Shown here one piece after another: positions 44,392 to 55,133 of a stretch of DNA of 64,000 nucleotides. The stretch spans positions 1,922,001 through 1,986,000 of the forward strand of contig MU271147.1 of NCBI GenBank assembly GCA_021432605.1, read 5' to 3'. This DNA comes from Coniochaeta sp. PMI_546. Lineage: Eukaryota > Ascomycota > Sordariomycetes > Coniochaetales > Coniochaetaceae. The notes below the pieces were generated by a model. It searched no databases, was not told where the DNA came from, and saw nothing but the letters and a program-made list of their open reading frames with translations. The position numbers and the translations under genes were made by a program. The first letter of the stretch is position 1. Each line of letters begins with the position of its first letter.

Positions 44392-46234
44392 TTACCACTC
44401 CAGGATGATACTATCCCACATAAATCCGTGCCAAGTCGTGTTCCTCGTCATCTGGAACGTCACCTCATTAGCCCCCTTCTTCAAAACACTCGACCCGAAG
44501 GCAAACTCGAAGTACCGCCACTCCCCGGCCGCCGTCGCACTCCGGTACAGGCTAGGGTCACTCGCCAGCCCATCCGTCGCAGTCTTGCCGGTCGCACCGC
44601 TCGTCAGGTTTCCGACCGCCACGCCGTTTGCCCAGATCGTGCTGCTGGCACCGGAGCTGTACCCGGCAAGACTGACAATCAGCGTCGGCTTCTTGGTGCT
44701 GTCGGGCTCCTGGCCGTTCCAGAACCGGATCGTCCAGTTGCCCTTATACGTCTGCCCCATGCACCAGTCCTCCGTCTTGGAGCAGCCGACTTTGTAGACC
44801 AGATTCTCCGGACACTGGGCCACGAGCGCGTGCTGCCACGGCGCACCGCCGTTCTTGAAGCCGTAAGAGTAGTGGTCGAAGTCGCCAACCTGGAAGAGCT
44901 TCTTCTTCGGAGATACGGTCCACGTCAGGGAACCGAGGTCGGTGGCCTTGTCCTTGGTTACCGACAGAGAGTTGAGGGCGAAGGTGGTGCTGACGTCGCG
45001 GATGGAGCTGCCGTTGGACCACGCCTGCAGACCGTAGGAGCCAGCGCGCACGTCGGGGATAGAGAAGGACCCCGATGCGTCGGCGTAAGTCGTGTAGTAG
45101 TAGGTTGAACCCATATCCAGCGCAGTCTTTGAAGATGGGAGGACGTCGCCGAGGAAGACGGCTGCGTTGGAGGCTGGGCGGCCGTCGGAAAGGACGAGCT
45201 TGCCGGATACACTGCCGCGGGTGTGGTACGCTTCGTCTTCGAGCCATGGGTAGGGCCAGGAAGCGAATTCGGTCTTGGCTTGGGCAGCGGCGTCCGTCTT
45301 GGAGCCGTCGTTCTGGGTTCGCTATCAGCATTATGTCCTCGGGAAGGCTAACAGGGGTAAACTCACAAGATACCACAACCATGGTCCCCACATCTTGCCA
45401 TCCGGGAAGACGTCTGCGCTCGAAACCATAAAATGCGTGCCGTGGATCATATTCAGCTGGACTGCATCGCCTGATGAAGACTCTCGATGAACCATCAATT
45501 CTTGCTTGGCATGGTTGCCGTTGTAATAGTCCTTTCCGGGGTTGATGTACCAGCTGCCAAACTCCGCGCCATAGACACCAAAGAAATCCTGCGGCCGACT
45601 CCAGCTCGTCCAGTCGTACTTGGTGATATACCCCTTTCCGTCCGGTGTGAGCCACGTCTCGTCCTGCACCTTGTTCTGGGGCAGGTATTCGGAGAGAGGA
45701 GGCAGGACGCCGTCCTTGGTCACCGTCCGGCCGTTGGGGAAGGTAGTATTGTCGAGGCGCCACAGAGTGCGGAATTCACCTAGGGTGGGCAGGGCGTGGT
45801 TGACGAAGTACTGGTATGCACCGTGCTGGCCCGAGAAGATAACCCAGTGCATGTCGCCTTCGGTTGCGGTGAAGAGCACATCAATGTAGGGGACGTTGTT
45901 GTAGCTGCTGGTCTTGACTATTTTGGCAGACGTCCAGGCGAGGTTGTTAGCTGCTCCATCTGTAGGAGGTGTTAGTTTATGTCGTTGACAGAACTTGCAC
46001 AAAGTGACATTGGGAGAGTGACATACTGTAGCTAACATAATGCCCAACAGCATCTCCGACGCAGTCATGGTTCTTGTAGTACAGCTTGACACCATATGTA
46101 GGACCTTGGGTCATGTTCCAAAGCTCGTTGCCTATGATCCATGTCTGGTTGTCCACAGCTGTCAGAAAGGGTCCTGTTGCCGCCGCCACAACGGTGGCCA
46201 GCGAGGCCGCGACTGTAGCGAGAACACCCTTCAT
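44392..46234 (-). CDS. Secreted rhamnogalacturonan lyase (PL4 family)
   Basis: Extracellular enzyme that cleaves the rhamnogalacturonan I backbone of pectin by beta-elimination. Exons (minus strand) are 46234-46027, 45959-45367 and 45312-44392 (573 residues). The signal peptide is MKGVLATVAASLATVVAAA. The N-terminal part has NQTWIIGNELWNMTQGPTYG and DAVGHYVSY, then WVIFSGQHGAYQYFVNHA, RTLWRLDNTTFPNG, TKYDWTSWSRPQDFFGVYG and AEFGSWYINPGKDYYNG. The middle fibronectin-III-like domain includes VSGKLVLSDGRPASNAAV and FSIPDVRAGSYGLQAW. The C-terminal carbohydrate-binding-like domain ends HGFMWDSIILEW. The three-domain order matches PL4 lyases of the RglB-like branch. A TATAAATG box about 90 bp upstream of the start fits an inducible secreted enzyme. 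This is the strongest hint of plant-biomass or plant-host association in the window. Confidence 0.92.
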
Positions 46235-47214
46235 GATCGATCAAAGTGAAGGAGGTCGGTCCAAGCTCGAAATTGACTTGAGAGAACACTTGGGTAGCAG
46301 TTTCGGGTGATCTTCACTCATTTATACATATATAGCTCCCAGCTACACGGACGTGCCCTGCCAAGCATCGCGAACCGTCAACCCGGAACACCACCTTGGC
46401 CGATACTGCTTGTCTAGTGTCTCCTTTAGGCCGTAAATAGCTTCTTGCTACGTCACGAAAAGCTTGTTCGGTGAAGCTCTACAACGTGTGCTCTCCACAG
46501 TTGAAGCTCCCCATGGGGAAGCTGTCGACGCCGACAGCCGGATTTCTCAATCGACCCCAGATTCTTTCGTTGACAATGTGAGCTATTTGGTTTTCCCCTC
46601 GCATTGTGATGGGTGGGAATATAATCCATGTCAGTGCATGGTGGCATCGTGGTGCTAGTTTGCGGAGAACCTGGATGATCTCGGGGTAATGTCACGACCG
46701 AAGCGATGTTGACGCCTTCGGTGGTCTGTCGTCCGAGAGCCGTTGATATTTAGCCTCAACAACCTCCAATATTGCGCACACACTTGTCGGTGTATTCTAA
46801 AACGAGCAGAGCCTTTTCACCTTTGACAAGGGACTGAAATGAAAACCACGGCAGGCATATCCCATTGACCAAAGTATGAGCTAAAATACATGGAGGATGA
46901 CGCAGTCTTCAAAACCATCTCTAATGCTGCAGACGCACCAGGGTATATAAAATAGAACCAACACATTATGAGAAACCGATTTGGCCAGTAGTAGTAAGTA
47001 GTATCCAAACGCTTGCATGGTCCGTCGATCGCGTCCGTTTGTCCATCCCGAATACAGCAGATAAAAGAATCCTCCAGTCAGGGATAAAAGCTTCGCCAAC
47101 GACCTGGTAAACATGGGCTGGCCATAGCGCATCCGTGCGACGAATCGATGAGGCAATGAGCAGAAGAACGACATAAGAAAAGATTACCCTTTTTCCACAC
47201 CACATAAACATCCA
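46235..47214. other. Intergenic region
   Basis: This stretch holds the 5' flank of the PL4 lyase gene (-) and the 3' flank of ERF2 (-). A TATA box for the lyase lies at 46319-46326. I see no gene. Confidence 0.6.
46319..46326 (-). promoter_or_regulatory. TATA box of the PL4 lyase gene
   Basis: On the minus strand this reads TATAAATG, about 90 bp upstream of the ATG at 46234, with a further ATATATGTA just before it. Position and sequence fit a fungal core promoter. Confidence 0.55.
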
Positions 47215-49301
47215 TCATACCTCCGCCGCTCCCATCGCCTTAGCGGCGCCTCGCACCGCAACCGGGCCTTCAAAAGCGGGCGGCGAAGGCTGCAATTGCT
47301 GGTCCCCGCGCCTAACATCCGTCATCTCGACACCTTCCTTCTCAGCCGTCTTGACCTTGCCCTCTCGCCGTTTCGGTCCTAGTCTCTGGTCTCCGGGCGC
47401 ATACTTCCGCTTGAATTGGTAATAGGTTGGTGGCCGCGGCCGACACAGAACAGCCCACCAGTTCTTGACCCAGCTTGATTGCGTAAATGCGCGGTACCGG
47501 TCTTTCTTGAGGAACTTGTGCGAGTTCAGATACTCCCTCGTCGTCTCCCCTCGTGCCATCAGGAAGAAGTGATACCCCGTCAGGGCGGTGGGGTACAATA
47601 TCCCGAAGAAACCGTAGATGACCATCGCAAAGGGGACGCGGAATTTGTTGATGCTTTCACCGAATGATATGCCCTCGCGGTTCATGTACACCAATATCTG
47701 CGCTAAAGAGGCAGCCAAGAGATACGACGCGGCAACCATCAGAGAGAAGACGAAAGTGAAGAAGTAGCGGTAGTTGCGCCGCCCGATGCAATTGTTCACC
47801 CACACGCAGTGGTGGTCTTGGGTCTCGATACAGTTGTCGCATAGACGGCAGTGGTGTGCTCGTGGGGGTCGCCAGATGTTGCAGGTCTTGCAGTATTTAG
47901 TTGGTACTTCCATTGCCGCTGCTGATTTCTCGGCGGACTTGACAAGGGTCCAGTCATTAGTTGGCGGCCCTAGAACTAGGGGATCTTCATTTGGTGACGC
48001 CGGCGGGAATTGGTGAAGGTTCCGAGGCAGGATCTGGATGCTATTAGCTATCTAACCATCCGTGCGGGTGAGTTCAAGATGGTACATACCCCTGGGTCCG
48101 AGGTCGACGCATGGATAAAAGAGGACACGCAGATGTACATTATGTATGCGAATATGATGGGTATGGCGGGAGAAATGTTGTGCCATAGCCATGGTGCCGA
48201 GAATACGAAGAATAGAATGGCGGGAAGGACGACGACGACGCCTGTTGCAATGTTGATTGGCCTATGACGCGTGTTCTGGAACCGGCCCCCAAGACAGAAT
48301 ACTGTATTGCCGTCAAAGTACTCGTAATTATAGCGCTTATTGGGCTTCAACTCCGGCAGCTTTGATCTGACATCCGGGTGGGTAGGGGTGAGTTGCGGAG
48401 ACGAGGCGACCGAGTCTAGCTTCTCACCACCACGCATATCCCGGTTACTATTAGGATTCGAGTCGTTCCGAGTCGGCATGAGAAAGCTCGATCTGAACGA
48501 GCGTGGTGACTTCATAGGAGTCGGCACGTTCACCCCGTTATTCTTGTAGGTCTTATCCACATTGAGGGTGAGGTTCCGGTTCGTCGGAGGCTGCTTCTGC
48601 AACGGCCGGACACTCTCGCTTAGGCTGGCCGCGGCATAATGCCCTTGTGTCGGGCTCGTGTTGGCCGTCTGCCGACCGAACGTCTCTGGCTCTGTCATCT
48701 CCGTTCCTCTAGACGGAGGTGGTCGCATCTCGCCTTCGTTAGACAATCGACGAGCGAGCTGAGCCACGGGGTTAGATATGATGCTCTGTCGTGCCGTGTC
48801 GCCGTCGTTCTCCGGAGCGGAGTCTCCGGTTGCATCTTGTGGTGGTCGTGACATAGTAGACGGTCTAGTGACACCGCGTTGAGCTTGTAGTTTTTGAGAA
48901 CTCATGGGTCGAAAGAAGGCATGTGAAGTTAGAGAGGGGACGTGACTCCTCCCCGCAGAACTAGTTGGTCTTCCTGCAACAGATCCGGACGTGGTTGACG
49001 TGATGCTCCCTCTCTTTCCCGAAAGACCTCTACGCAATGGCTGTGGTTGCGCTCTCGATGACACGCCTGTCCGTGCAGTTCCTGGCCGAGAGTCCGAAGC
49101 CAGAAGACTTTTCCTATTCAAGACTGCTGCGGGTTGCCGTGCATCGTTTTCGCGCCCATCCTCGGAAGCGATGTCTGTCATGCGCGACGATATTATGCTC
49201 GGAGGTCCGGCGACCTCCTGCCGCGGATACTGGGGGAAGCTGTCATCGTTGTCGGTCGGGGAAGGAGTCGACCTCGCGGCGCCATCGCCCGAGGCCGCCA
49301 T
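47215..49301 (-). CDS. ERF2: DHHC palmitoyltransferase Erf2
   Basis: Protein S-acyltransferase of the ER or Golgi that palmitoylates Ras-type proteins with the partner Erf4/Shr5. Exons (minus strand) are 49301-48090 and 48033-47215 (676 residues). Residues 1-320 are Ser/Pro/Arg-rich and probably disordered. Then comes the Erf2 lead-in [20 protein letters not shown], two membrane spans ([20 protein letters not shown] and [20 protein letters not shown]), and the Cys-rich domain [20 protein letters not shown] with the catalytic [19 protein letters not shown] (Cys nucleophile). Two more spans follow, then the TTxE-type motif [11 protein letters not shown] and a basic tail. The intron uses GTATGT and CATCCAG and falls just after SDPG. 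All catalytic and zinc residues are present. The yeast protein is 359 residues; the long N-terminus is usual in filamentous fungi. Confidence 0.93.
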
Positions 49302-50508
49302 CTTAGAGTGAAATGGCTATGAAGCAGGAAGCGCCTTCCCAGGACTGAGGCAAGAGGTAGATACCAGTTGCACCTCGCCTATACCATATCTCGCGTCCGC
49401 ACAGGATGCGCGGAGTGACTCGGGTCGAACTGGGCGGCGGGAATCGCACAATGATTCGGAAGGAGAGGATGAAGGGTGGCTAGAGGGGTTTGACGGCCGT
49501 TTGGACGTGATTCGGGACGAGAACGGGCTTGTCGGAACAACTGGTAGTTCCCAGGCTTTCGGTCGAAACCCGCAGATTACGTTCTTATGCTAAGGTGGCT
49601 GGTGATAAGCGGAGGTTAAAGCGTCCAACGATGAGGTAAGGAGTGGATTGTAAATTACGAGATTATAGCGAGCGAGAGAAAGAGCAATGGGACATGAACC
49701 GCTGAAGAAGAAGAAGAAGCGAAGAAGGTTCGCCCACGATCAGAGACAATAAGTCATGTTTGCGTTTGATGAGGTTGTTCAATGCAAGAACACTCGTTTA
49801 TTTTTTTGCGCCAGGGCAAAGGATAAGGGGTGGGTGGTCAAAGGTTCCTGCTGAATCACAGCCTCTGCCGGCAGCACCGAACAAGGGAGTTCGGTACCTT
49901 AGTTACGCTCCAATCCAGCTTGCTATTCTGCTGCCCCCTACTCTGTATTCTCTATAATTTGGAGACGAAATTCCTGATGCAGTTTGCTTGGACACTTCCC
50001 AAGTCCTTCTGATGTTCCAGACTTGACAACTTGGCCCATTCCGAGCAAAACTGCAACCACCTGAGTCCCTCCGCAGCTCGAAATGGCCAGGGACCGGCCA
50101 ATTGAAGGCGTGGTGTACTCGCGTGTATGCATGGTGCACTGACCGGCACTGCTGCCATTGACCAAATAGAGAGGGTCCAAGCGTAGGTACCTAGGTACCT
50201 ACGTGTATCTCAACGGAGCTCATCTCAACGGCCGTGCAAGGTTGTTATGTTGCCTCGAATTCAAGGCAGCTCCGAGCTTGCTGACTTAGCATCGCAGTGA
50301 CCACCATCTATCCACAAGAATTGGCCAATAGGCTGACCGTGCATTTTTGCCCAATCACGGCTTACTTCGTCATAGCGTTAAGCGAGCTGTCTGAACTCCA
50401 TCCAAGCTTCGATTTTGAGAATCATACGAGAGACGTCAACCGCCGCCGACAAACAACTCAACCCCCAAGCCACTTCGAAAGACTCCGCCTTCTCGACCTA
50501 CAACCACA
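49302..50508. other. Divergent intergenic region with a perfect 22-bp palindrome
   Basis: This is the 5' flank of ERF2 (-) and of the small mitochondrial protein gene (+). A perfect inverted repeat lies at 50182-50203, and a further GGTACCTTA copy lies near 49892. I see no gene. Confidence 0.6.
50182..50203. repeat. Perfect 22-bp GGTACCT palindrome
   Basis: The core TAGGTACCTAGGTACCTA is extended by CG on both sides, giving exact self-complementarity. It contains two overlapping GGTACC sites and is the best copy of the motif that recurs across the window. Confidence 0.75.
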
Positions 50509-51149
50509 ATGGCCTCTATCATTGCCCGTAGAGCTTTCTCCACCACCGCCCGCCGGTTCGCCGCCGGCGACGAGGCCCTCAAGCAGGAGAGCAAGCGCAA
50601 CCCCGAGCTCTACGTACGTGACCACTTCCGGCGGCCTGGGAATATCCCCGCGACGAGACAATGGAGGATGTCAACTATGGTCCGGTGAAAATGACGACTA
50701 ACACGAGTTATTGCAGGTTCTCGGAGGCGTGATGGTTGCTGCTTTCGCTGGCGCTGGTTTCTACTTTGGTACGTCGAGTCTGCTCGAGAGAATTGTGGAT
50801 GATACCGAGTTCAAGCTAATATCTGCTTCTCCTCAAGGCCGGACGCCCACCAAGGCCACCGACGAGGCCCACGTTGAGATCGCCAAGTCCGGTATGCCGT
50901 GGGAGAGCGAGGGCGGCCAGGGCAAGTACTCGTACCACCCTGGCGGTGACACTCGCAACGCTCCCAAGGACGCCCCCAGCGCCATCAACGTCGTCGTTGT
51001 GCCTGATGTTACCCTCCCCAAGGTAAAGAATGCCTTACCCCCGAAAAATCGCACAGCTATGCGAGGTTTTCGCTTTGAGATGATGATGACTGACACTCTT
51101 CCAGCGCCTCCATGAGAAGTACAACAAATGGGGCAAGGACGGATACTGA
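50509..51149 (+). CDS. Small mitochondrial single-pass membrane protein
   Basis: Function not recognised. Exons are 50509-50613, 50717-50768, 50838-51022 and 51105-51149 (128 residues). The N-terminus MASIIARRAFSTTARRFAAG is a classic matrix-targeting presequence with an STTARRF-type processing region. Exon 2, only 52 nt, encodes most of one membrane helix (VLGGVMVAAFAGAGFYF). The rest is hydrophilic: MPWESEGGQGKYSYHPGG, then APSAINVVVVPDVTLPK and the last exon RLHEKYNKWGKDGY. All four exons keep frame. The size and layout (presequence, one span, short charged tail) resemble supernumerary subunits of inner-membrane respiratory complexes, but I cannot match it to one. The start is clear because it follows a CAACCACA leader. 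Confidence 0.8.
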
Positions 51150-51617
51150 GCTCTATTGAAACGACAGTCGGTGAATCGGAGCATTGAATTGGGGTTGTAT
51201 GGCATTGTAGATAGAGCAGAGGCCGCCAGACCTGGGATGTAGACGCTTGTACAACTTCGCAGAATGGATCAGTGTTTCTTGCCCGCCTATCAGACGCTGT
51301 GACTCAAGTGACTCAATTATCTGTATATACCTTTGACCTTGCACAAAGCTACTGATATGTTAGACCTCCAGCACGCGGGGTTTCCAGGAACTCACCACAG
51401 AGAAATGGGCACGCAGCATTCAATTCTGCACGTCAGAAGAATGGAAATGTATAGCCGGTCAGTTACCGTATTGATTCTATATTCTGGACATCATATCCCG
51501 AAACGCATTCCCCTAACCTAAGCAACAGCACACAACTAGAGTAACAACTGACGCCAAACCAATGCAAGCCAGCCGTTCGCGTACAAGACAAAATAACCCG
51601 CCCTAAAAATAACAGCC
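51150..51617. other. Intergenic region between convergent genes
   Basis: This stretch holds only the 3' flanks of the mitochondrial protein gene (+) and of NCB2 (-). I see nothing else in it. Confidence 0.65.
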
Positions 51618-52670
51618 TCAAGTGTGCCGTGCCGCCGCCGCGGCGAACTGCTCCTGCTGGAGTCTCGCCAGCTCCTCGATGCTCATACCGCTCTGCTCAA
51701 ATTTGTTGGCCTTCTTCTCTCGGCCCTGGAAGTTGTTAGCTCATTCCAAGCTCCGACCGATGACAGACGTTGGGACTGGTACCTTTTGGACTTCCTTGTG
51801 TTCCTGAGCCGCTTCCAACACGGCAGGCACGTAGTCGGAGAAGCCCAGTTGCTCCAGGGCCTTGGTGATGTGGTCGCAGGCGATCGTCTTCTTGGCCTCC
51901 TTCTCCGATATCTCGTTGGCTTCCGATGAGACAAGCGTGATGAACTCGACGCAACACTCGATCAGCACGTCCCGGGCTTCCTTCGCAAAAGAGACGCCGG
52001 CAGACGGCGGGAGGATCTCGCTGACTATCTTCTGTACAGTCGCTTTGGGGAGAGATAAGTCATCGCTGCCTACGGGGAGTAGTTAGCACCCATCTCAGTT
52101 ACAAAACGAGAAACATATACCATCTGGTGCATCAGTTTTGGCCCAGTATCTATCCTGGGCCGGAAGGCGAGGCATGATGAAGATGACAGGATACGCTTGT
52201 GGGTAGAGAGGATGAGAATGATAGAGACTGAAGGTGAAGGAATAAGGGTGAACAGTTTTCGAAAGGGAATCAGAGTTGAGATGAGAATATAAAGGTGACG
52301 ACAAGAGCTTGGTATGGAATGAGTGTACAGAGTTGACACGCTACCTCAGGTACTAGTGCAACAACGCCTGCGCTTGACGGAAGCAAGGTGAAAGTACAAT
52401 CAGGTGAATAGGTGTCATAAGGTGTCGAAAGGTGTCAAAACCCAAACAACACACAACAGTCGTGAATCGATACATCGCGAAACACATGCTAGGTAGTCAC
52501 CTCACTAAGGTGTGCTCAAGTCCAACAGACCTGCAACATGCTGTCTTCCGCTCGATACATATGTATGAACGAGAGGCGCAATGAGGGGACCGAGATCCAC
52601 GAACGTATGGAATATATCACGACAAAGGAGAAGATGTATAAGTCTTACCGCCGAACTCGTGATCTGACAT
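51618..52670 (-). CDS. NCB2: Negative cofactor 2 beta (Dr1/Ncb2), histone-fold repressor
   Basis: Forms the NC2 complex with NC2-alpha, which binds TBP on DNA and blocks TFIIA/TFIIB entry. Exons (minus strand) are 52670-52649, 52069-51783 and 51725-51618 (138 residues). Exon 1 encodes MSDHEFG. Exon 2 joins to give GSDDLSLPKATVQKIVSEIL, then AKEARDVLIECCVEFITLVS, EKEAKKTIACDHITKALEQL and GFSDYVPAVLEAAQEHKEVQ: a complete histone fold. Exon 3 gives GREKKANKFEQSGMSIEELA and a short Ala/Gln tail. The first intron is 579 nt, long for this genome. Inside it, 52175-52121 is an alternative first exon (MPRLPAQDRYWAKTDAPD) whose GTATAT donor has the same phase and would join the same acceptor to give 149 residues. 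The MSDHEFG form matches the usual start of the family. Confidence 0.9.
52121..52175 (-). other. NCB2: Possible alternative first exon of NCB2
   Basis: It starts with an ATG and encodes 18 residues plus one base, ending at a GTATATG donor in phase 1, the same phase as the canonical first exon. Joined to the acceptor at 52070 it stays open. Evidence is sequence only; conservation is unknown. Confidence 0.4.
52411..52437. repeat. Three GGTGTC boxes at 10-bp spacing
   Basis: GGTGTC starts at 52411, 52421 and 52431, so the copies lie one helical turn apart. They sit inside the long first intron of NCB2, about 240 bp upstream (minus strand) of the possible alternative first exon. Confidence 0.6.
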
Positions 52671-53892
52671 GGTGCTGATGGTTTTTTCCTAGTGTGTGGA
52701 CGTCCGATATCTTAGTATAACGCGAATACCTCGTATGTCTCAAGTAGCTCCCAACAGAAATGAGCGTCGTATGTGTTTGTAGGCGTTGTGAGTGGTGTTG
52801 ACGTGGTGCTGAATCATTTTTGGAGTCGCAGGGCCATGCGGGACCGGTGGCCAAGCTTGCCTTATAAGGATTCTCATGGCCAACAGTTAGGTTGTCTTCT
52901 GAATGGGTGTGAGCGATGCCTGTTTGGCCGCCGCCCCAAAAAATTGTGGCTGAATCTCGCTGATTCGTCCTGCCACAAAAGCTCCCAGAATCCCATGTGC
53001 TAAGCCACATCTATCAAGGGAAAAAAAATAAAGCGGGTTCACGACAATCAACGTCCATCTCGAAAAAAAAAACTATTTCAACTCGCATTATTCTTGCTCA
53101 CCCTCTCTTCTCACTCCATACACACAAACATTCTATGACTCCAAGGTTGATCTTGAGCTCCAATATGAGCACAAATATGTCCTCTGCTCGACTTGGCACT
53201 TGATAGTCTGGATTTTGTTCGCGCCGAGGCCCCGATCGTGCTGCGTCTGAGTCGAGTCTATTCCAAGGTTGGTACCTTACCTCCTTTCCTTCCATCTCCG
53301 CGATATCATGATGAGTTATTTGTCGCCCCAGGCATATCAATTATGATGATTGACACCAGTCTTTCCAAACGGACGTTCCTGATCGATTTCGCAACACGCA
53401 ATCTTTTAATACTGCTCTTTAAACCTGCCTATGTGCTAACTTTGGCAACTGCAGGACTCCTCATGGCTCGATGATGTAGGTCCCCAACACCAATCTCGAC
53501 TATCAAAACAGTGGCGATGATGTCCTATATCACCGTACTATCAAATACCGACACGTCATGATGGACGCTATATATGCTGAGCAGCTACGCTTTTGCACCT
53601 GCGCTCGGAGTTGTTGGAAGGAATCCTCAACTGATTGCTGACAGAGCAGACAAGCAGGATTGTTACCTGACTTCTCTCGTCCAATATTTTGCTATGGTAG
53701 GTGCCAATTTTTCTGATCCTTTGCAATGACAGCTGGCTAGTGATGAACAACAAAATATTCTATGCTAATACCGAACACCCCATGTGGAGTATTATTTTCA
53801 TCTTTCGACTGAAGCCTTTACTTTTACTGTCATTGTTATCTTTCGAGTGTTTCCACCAAAGCTTACGCTGACCTGTCCGAAGCTGTTCTAGT
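52671..53892. other. Intergenic region
   Basis: This stretch holds the 5' flank of NCB2 (-) and the 3' flank of the SDR gene (-). A GGTACCTTACC copy lies at about 53271-53282. Two short A-runs occur near 53020-53070. I see no gene. Confidence 0.6.
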
Positions 53893-54829
53893 TCATGCGT
53901 CCTCTCTATACGCTGCTAATTGTGACGAGTTCCAACTGTAATACTCCCCGTGAAGCTCGGTCTTCGCCTCGACGGCGAGCTTTGCAATCACATGGCCTGG
54001 CCATTCAGGCTTGTTCAGCCCGCCCTTCTCAAACACTGAGACGAAGTCTGCGTGTGTCTTGCCGTCCATGGCCTTGCCGGTCTCCCGAATTTCCTTCTGC
54101 ATGTCGGTATCAACCCGGCCAGGACCAACTGATACCGTTGCAATCAGTGGCTCTTCGACAGCAATATGCTGTGCGAGCGAGTTCATGGCAGCTTTGGACG
54201 AGCCATATGGGCCCCAAGCTGCGTAGCCATGGAGCGCTGCGCCAGACGATGTGAAGACGATGCGTCCCTTGGTCTCCCTCAGGAGCGGGATTGCAGCTTT
54301 AACCTACGGCGCTTGTTAGAATCAGGTAGGATACGACAACGAATTCAGTACTAACCAGTGCAAGTGCACTGAAGAAATTGGCGTCGTAAATCTTTTTCCA
54401 TTCGTCAATGGTCGAGTCTGCGATCCGTTTTATGGGAGTGAGGATTCCGTGGTTGACAACCAGTCCGTCCAGTCTGCCGAAGGTCTGGACTGCTAGGTCT
54501 GTTACTTTAGGAGCAACCTAGGGATATCAGTATATCTTCGTTTGACAGTGAAGTGTGGCCCCGATAGATATGTCTCCACCCCGCCTGTCGCGGGGAGTAC
54601 ACACTTTAGTTGAGCTATCGGGAAGAGTCGGTTCATAGCGTACCTCGAGGTCACTCAGGTCTGCGGCAATATATGCCACCTGAGATGGGAATTCGTCCTT
54701 GATCGCTTTTAGGGCAGCCTCCGATCTGGAGACAATTACCACTTTATGCGAGTTTTTGAGGAGCCATTTGGTTATGGCCAAGCCGATGCCCCGGCTAGCT
54801 CCTGTCACAATGATAACTTTTGAAGACAT
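53893..54829 (-). CDS. Short-chain dehydrogenase/reductase (SDR)
   Basis: Classical NAD(P)-dependent oxidoreductase of 252 residues. Exons (minus strand) are 54829-54644, 54517-54356 and 54303-53893. The cofactor motif is IIVTGASRGIG (T-G-x3-G-x-G, residues 7-16), with a basic residue pattern VVIVSRSEAAL that favours NADP. The structural motif is LVVNHGIL (an N-H-G variant of N-A-G). The catalytic Ser is in RIVFTSSGAALHG and the Tyr-Lys pair is in WGPYGSSKAAMNSLA. The product-release region GPGRVDTDMQKEI is also present. Residues RFSQ-type substrate loops cannot be assigned. It resembles yeast Irc24/benzil-reductase-like SDRs in layout. It is divergent from an FAD oxidoreductase gene 304 bp away, so the two may share regulation; whether they share a pathway is inference. 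Confidence 0.88.
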
Positions 54830-55133
54830 CTCTTCGTTTCTTGCCTTTGTCCAGTGATGTTTGGAATGGTTCAAGCAATTAATCAACCAGAATGTTCCGA
54901 TTCTGCTTTTTGGTTAAGATTTTGCCCGAACTTGTGGGGCTGGTTCGATTGAGTGCTGACCTGGAAGTTAACGGGTTCGCCCAGCTTAAGCTTAAGCTCC
55001 CCCATCAACTGCCTCCGAGTCCGCAGCTGCCTGCGGGGCGGCCCATGACATCAGCTCACACGGTCAGGCGATGAAGCGATAAGTGCTCATCCACCTAACT
55101 TCAAGTAAACAAACGTTATACGAGCTCCGGCAT
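54830..55133. promoter_or_regulatory. Short divergent promoter region
   Basis: Only 304 bp separate the ATGs of the SDR gene (-) and the FAD oxidoreductase gene (+). A small AAGCTTAAGCTT-like palindrome (cagcttaagcttaagctcc) lies near 54983-55000, about mid-way. No other feature is visible. Confidence 0.5.

Noticed and set aside
44744-45763. 339-codon minus-strand frame within the PL4 lyase gene
   Set aside because: It is a second frame crossing an intron and two exons of the lyase; it has no signal peptide or conserved motif, while the lyase frame has clear PL4 motifs.
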